DNA from: Bacteroidales bacterium
GTDB lineage: Bacteria > Bacteroidota > Bacteroidia > Bacteroidales > F082
Length of the DNA: 21,285 nt
NCBI GenBank assembly: GCA_017651645.1
Contig: JAGCCO010000043.1
Span: 1 to 21,285, forward strand
Direction: 5' to 3'
In this document: one piece after another, positions 21,138 to 21,285 of the stretch
Layout: every line of letters starts with the position of its first letter
Numbering within the stretch: position 1 is the stretch's first letter
Notes under the pieces: generated by a model
What the model was told of the DNA's origin: nothing
Databases searched by the model: none
What the model saw: only the letters and a program-made list of their open reading frames with translations
Program-made: the position numbers and the translations under genes

Positions 21138-21285
21138 TTATTTCACAACCACTTTCTGGACCTTCACGTTGTTGCCGTTGATGAGGCGCAGCATGTAGAC
21201 ACCAGGGGCGGCGTTCACGTTGACGTTGGCGCAGCCGTTGATGGTTTCGCTCTTGAGGATACGGCCGGTGACATCGACCACCTGC
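21138..21285 (-). CDS. Type IX secretion substrate, C-terminal sorting domain (5' end outside window)
   Basis: Only the last 48 codons are inside the window. They read QVVDVTGRILKSETING, then NVNAAPGVYMLRLINGN and end KVQKVVVK, which is the type A sorting domain of type IX secretion: the Asp-x-x-Gly-Arg strand, the Pro-Gly-Val-Tyr-x-x-Arg strand and a final Lys-x-x-x-Lys-rich strand. Such proteins are carried across the outer membrane and the domain is removed, usually with attachment to surface lipopolysaccharide. The cargo part is not visible, so its function cannot be told. It shows that this genome uses type IX secretion. Confidence 0.92.
   Translation of the reverse strand, partial: QVVDVTGRILKSETINGCANVNVNAAPGVYMLRLINGNNVKVQKVVVK

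Overview
The window is a 21.3 kb piece of a Bacteroidales (Bacteroidota) chromosome; I cannot name a genus or species. Four things point there. The ATP synthase operon has the permuted order D-C-(small membrane protein)-B-E-F-H-A-G. MurF and alanine racemase are fused in one protein. Several genes have the Bacteroidota promoter -7 box TAnnTTTG, and most starts lack a Shine-Dalgarno sequence. A type IX secretion C-terminal domain is present at the right edge.

Region 1 (1-6336) is the F1Fo ATP synthase operon. It starts inside atpD and runs through atpC, an AtpI-like membrane protein, atpB, atpE, atpF, atpH, atpA and atpG, ending at a strong two-way terminator. Most junctions overlap or are only a few bases long. 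Three are not: each gap around atpE, and the gap before atpA, carries a repeat or hairpin element.

Region 2 (6335-11383) is cell-envelope synthesis: the murF-alr fusion (peptidoglycan precursors and D-alanine), pssA (phosphatidylserine), and a kdsD-lptB pair (a Kdo precursor and lipopolysaccharide export).

Region 3 (11401-16816) holds recQ with a DUF4296 lipoprotein gene behind it, an unrecognised lipoprotein, a short-chain polyprenyl diphosphate synthase, and a small secreted lysine-rich protein with four Cys-Cys repeats.

Region 4 (16902-21285) holds queA and a GtrA-family gene diverging from a 34-bp perfect palindrome, then cdd, a secreted beta-rich protein without a sorting domain, an 88-residue exported protein with a C-terminal anchor-like tail, and the end of a type IX secretion substrate.

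Most of the window is housekeeping, and I found no defence system, prophage, CRISPR array, rRNA or tRNA. The most interesting material is small. It comprises the palindrome carrying outward promoter boxes, a palindromic repeat that appears to have been inserted in frame into a protein (giving Pro-Glu-Pro-Val-Glu-Gly) with a second intergenic copy that contains a nested 15-bp insert, three unrelated intergenic repeats that share a 7-bp period, the Cys-Cys repeat protein, and the 88-residue tail-anchored protein. No stretch over 300 bases lacks a gene.
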